Positions 62,115-64,000 of a DNA stretch of 64,000 nucleotides are shown in pieces (the first letter of the stretch is position 1; every line of letters begins with the position of its first letter). The DNA is from Verrucomicrobiia bacterium (GTDB lineage Bacteria; Verrucomicrobiota; Verrucomicrobiia; Limisphaerales; CAIMTB01), in contig JAHCBA010000020.1 of NCBI GenBank assembly GCA_019634625.1, forward strand, positions 1 through 64,000, in the 5' to 3' direction. Under the pieces are notes generated by a model. It saw only the letters and a list, made by a program, of their open reading frames with translations, ran no database searches and was not told the DNA's origin. A program made the translations under genes and the position numbers.

Positions 62115-63446
62115 ATGAACCGGTCTCGTCCGACCTCGCGCCGCAGCTTTCTCAAATGGGGCGGTGGCGGCATCCTCGTCGCGCCCTTCGTCACCCGCAA
62201 TCTCCTCGCCAATCCCCCTTCGGGCCGCGTCCGCCACGCCAGCTTCGGCGCCTCCGGCATGGCCTTCGCCGATGCCACCGCCCTCGCCGCCCATCCCCAG
62301 ACGGAGATCGTCGCGGTGGCCGACGTGGATGCCGGCCGCATGGCCGGGTTCAAAAGCCGCTTCCCGGAAGCCCGCGTGTACGAGGACTTCCGGGTGCTCC
62401 TCGAAAAGGAGAAGGACCTCGACTCGGTCAATGTCTCCACCCCCGACCACATGCATGGCCCGATGGCCATGGCGGCCCTGAACCACGGGCTCCATGTGTA
62501 CGGCCAGAAACCCCTCACCCACGACATCTACGAAACCCGCCGCCTCACCGAGGTCGCCCGGGAACGGAACCGGATCACCCAGATGGGCATCCAGATCCAT
62601 TCCAACCGCGAATACCGCATGGCCGTCCACCTCGTGCGCGAGGGACGCATCGGCAAAATCCGCGAAGTCCATACCTGGAGCAGCAAGGAATGGGGCGACA
62701 ACGGCCCCATGCCCCAGGCCGCCGACCCCGTCCCTACCGGCCTGAACTGGGACCTCTGGGTCGGTGTCTGCGCCGAACGCCCCTTCATCGGCAATGGCTG
62801 GTATCACCCGGGCAACTGGCGCAAACGCCTCGACTTCGGCACCGGCACCTTCGGAGACATGGGCTGCCACATCTTCGATCCGGTCTTCAAGGCGCTCGCC
62901 CTGACCGCCCCGCTCTCCGTCCGCTCCGAGGGCGCCGCCCCCAACGACCATTCCTGGGCCACCAATGCCATCGTGCATTACCGGTTCCCCGCCACCCCCT
63001 ACACCACCCCGGGCAGCATCCCCATCACCTGGTACGACGGCCACCAGCGGCCTCCCGCCGCCATCCGCGCCCTCCTCGGGGATCACCCCTTCCCCGATCA
63101 GGGCTCCATCCTCCTCGGCACCGACGGCGTCATGGTCATCCCCCACATCGCCCTCCCAGCCCTGCTCCCGGAAGAAAAGTTCGCCGACTTCGAACCGCCC
63201 GCCATCGAGGGCGGTGACCACTGGAAGGAGTTCATCGACGCCATCCGTGGCGTGGGCCGCACCTCGACGCCCTTCGATTACTCGGGCCCCCTCACCGAGT
63301 CCATCCTGCTCGGCAGCGTCGCCAGCCGCTTCCCCAACGCCACCCTCGACTGGGATGGCCCAGGCCTCCGCTTCACCAACGTCCCCGAAGCCAATGCCTA
63401 CGTCCGGCGCCCCTATCGCGCCGGCTGGGACATCGCCGGGCTGTAA
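62115..63446 (+). CDS. Tat-exported Gfo/Idh/MocA-family oxidoreductase
   Basis: 443 residues from ATG 62115. A twin-arginine signal (SRRSFLKWGGGGILVAPF) directs a folded protein to the periplasm. The Rossmann-like part starts HASFGASGMAFADATALAAH, with AVADVDAGRMAGFKSRFPEA, and the family motif EKPL appears as YGQKPLTHDIYETRRL (Gln replacing Glu before the conserved Lys). The C-terminal domain has GTGTFGDMGCHIFDPVFKAL, where D-x-G-x-H is present. Such exported family members probably act on sugars or glycosides with bound NAD(P); the substrate is not known. Confidence 0.92.
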   Translation: MNRSRPTSRRSFLKWGGGGILVAPFVTRNLLANPPSGRVRHASFGASGMAFADATALAAHPQTEIVAVADVDAGRMAGFKSRFPEARVYEDFRVLLEKEKDLDSVNVSTPDHMHGPMAMAALNHGLHVYGQKPLTHDIYETRRLTEVARERNRITQMGIQIHSNREYRMAVHLVREGRIGKIREVHTWSSKEWGDNGPMPQAADPVPTGLNWDLWVGVCAERPFIGNGWYHPGNWRKRLDFGTGTFGDMGCHIFDPVFKALALTAPLSVRSEGAAPNDHSWATNAIVHYRFPATPYTTPGSIPITWYDGHQRPPAAIRALLGDHPFPDQGSILLGTDGVMVIPHIALPALLPEEKFADFEPPAIEGGDHWKEFIDAIRGVGRTSTPFDYSGPLTESILLGSVASRFPNATLDWDGPGLRFTNVPEANAYVRRPYRAGWDIAGL

Positions 63447-63494
63447 TCCGGAAAGATCAAGCCGGCGCCCCCGACCTTGTTGCAGGGCTGCGGC

Positions 63495-64000
63495 TCAGAT
63501 CTGGAAGTCCACCGCCGGTAGCAGCCGCTCCCGCTTCGCCTTCACCGTCATCCTTCCGTCCTCGTAAATCACCAGCGAGTCCCTCGGCACGCTGTGGATC
63601 AGAAACACATTGCCCCCGATCGTGCTTCGCTCCCCAATCACCGTCTCCCCTCCCACGATCGTTGCCCCCGCATAAATCGTGACGTGATCCTCCACCGTCG
63701 GATGCCGCCGCGTTCCCTTCAAACTCTGTCCCCCGGCCAGCGACCGCGCCACCAGTCCCACCCCCTGGTACATCTTCACGTGCGACCCAATCACCGCCGT
63801 CTCCCCCACCACCGTCCCCGTGCAGTGGTCCACAAAGAAGTGTGACCCGATCGTCGCCCCGGGATGCAGATCCATCCCGCTCCGCGTATGCGCCCACTCC
63901 GTCATGATCCGCGGTATCAACGGGATGCCCTGCAGGTACAACTCATGCGCCAACCGCTGCACCGCAATGGCCTCGATGAAGGGATAGGCCACGATGACCT
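63495..64000 (-). CDS. Serine O-acetyltransferase (EpsC/CysE type), 3' part only
   Basis: At least 168 C-terminal residues; the frame is open to the window edge, so the N-terminus is missing. Left-handed beta-helix hexapeptide repeats are evident: PGATIGSHFFVDHCTGTVVG, ETAVIGSHVKMYQGVGLVAR, VTIYAGATIVGGETVIGERS and TIGGNVFLIHSVP. HTRSGMDLHPGATIG contains the catalytic His/Asp region of serine acetyltransferases. It makes O-acetylserine for cysteine synthesis. It is convergent with the oxidoreductase gene. Confidence 0.92.
   Translation of the reverse strand, partial: VIVAYPFIEAIAVQRLAHELYLQGIPLIPRIMTEWAHTRSGMDLHPGATIGSHFFVDHCTGTVVGETAVIGSHVKMYQGVGLVARSLAGGQSLKGTRRHPTVEDHVTIYAGATIVGGETVIGERSTIGGNVFLIHSVPRDSLVIYEDGRMTVKAKRERLLPAVDFQI

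Noticed and set aside
1-64000. tRNA, rRNA or tmRNA genes and prophage modules
   Set aside because: None recognised by eye; intergenic spaces are mostly short or filled by repeats. A covariance-model scan would be decisive.

Overview
This window reads as a GC-rich chromosome segment (roughly two thirds G+C by eye) from a member of the Verrucomicrobiota, probably near the Limisphaerales/Pedosphaera lineage. The reasons are the prepilin-like proteins with the [20 protein letters not shown] start, the many CRTAC1-type FG-GAP/ASPIC-UnbV proteins, the LamG/PA14 secreted protein, iduronate-type sulfatase, Tat-exported Gfo/Idh/MocA oxidoreductase, a GreA with a huge N-terminal extension (an architecture also known in Chlamydiae), and numerous intergenic hairpin repeats. 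The assignment is inferred from gene content; no rRNA gene is present.

Layout. 1-2.5 kb: an IS630-type element, the remnant of the small membrane-protein gene it cut, a membrane-tethered thioredoxin-like protein and the tail of an APC permease. 2.7-12.3 kb: housekeeping genes (DHH phosphoesterase, EF-G-like GTPase, ilvB behind a Leu/Val leader peptide and terminator, xseB-dxs, a YfcE-type phosphoesterase, alanine dehydrogenase). 12.3-13.3 kb: a stand-alone prepilin-like protein. 13.9-25.8 kb (minus strand): a type II secretion/type IV pilus-like operon ordered pseudopilin G, ATPase E, platform F, two pseudopilins, L (PilM/PilN-like), M (PilO-like), C/PilP-like, secretin, CvpA-like. 26.4-27.2 kb: an SDR oxidoreductase. 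27.8-33.0 kb: hypA-hypB-hypF-hypC-hypD for [NiFe]-hydrogenase maturation, without hypE. 33.6-43.4 kb: NamZ-like protein, nitroreductase, long GreA, RsmB, a zinc-ribbon protein, a TonB-like/ExbD/ExbB operon, ArgA, L,D-transpeptidase. 43.7-48.4 kb: a gene graveyard of truncated and frameshifted fragments mixed with repeats. 48.6-64.0 kb: class V aminotransferase, three CRTAC1 proteins (two in a translationally coupled operon with a TPR protein), a sulfatase, a LamG/PA14 protein, a Gfo/Idh/MocA oxidoreductase and the 3' part of a serine acetyltransferase gene.

The most distinctive non-coding content is (i) an apparent transcription attenuator in front of ilvB, (ii) a MITE-like repeat family with GTGCATCC ends and a conserved core GGACGAGCTCCGCGAGTCC present ten times, always between genes, (iii) two copies of a composite repeat that carries GTACTCGTA-type simple repeats and a nested 24-bp-arm hairpin, (iv) a pair of oppositely oriented simple-repeat tracts inside the secretion operon, and (v) a degenerate 37-bp tandem array and a perfect 42-bp palindrome downstream of hypD. 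No CRISPR array, prophage, tRNA or rRNA gene was recognised.
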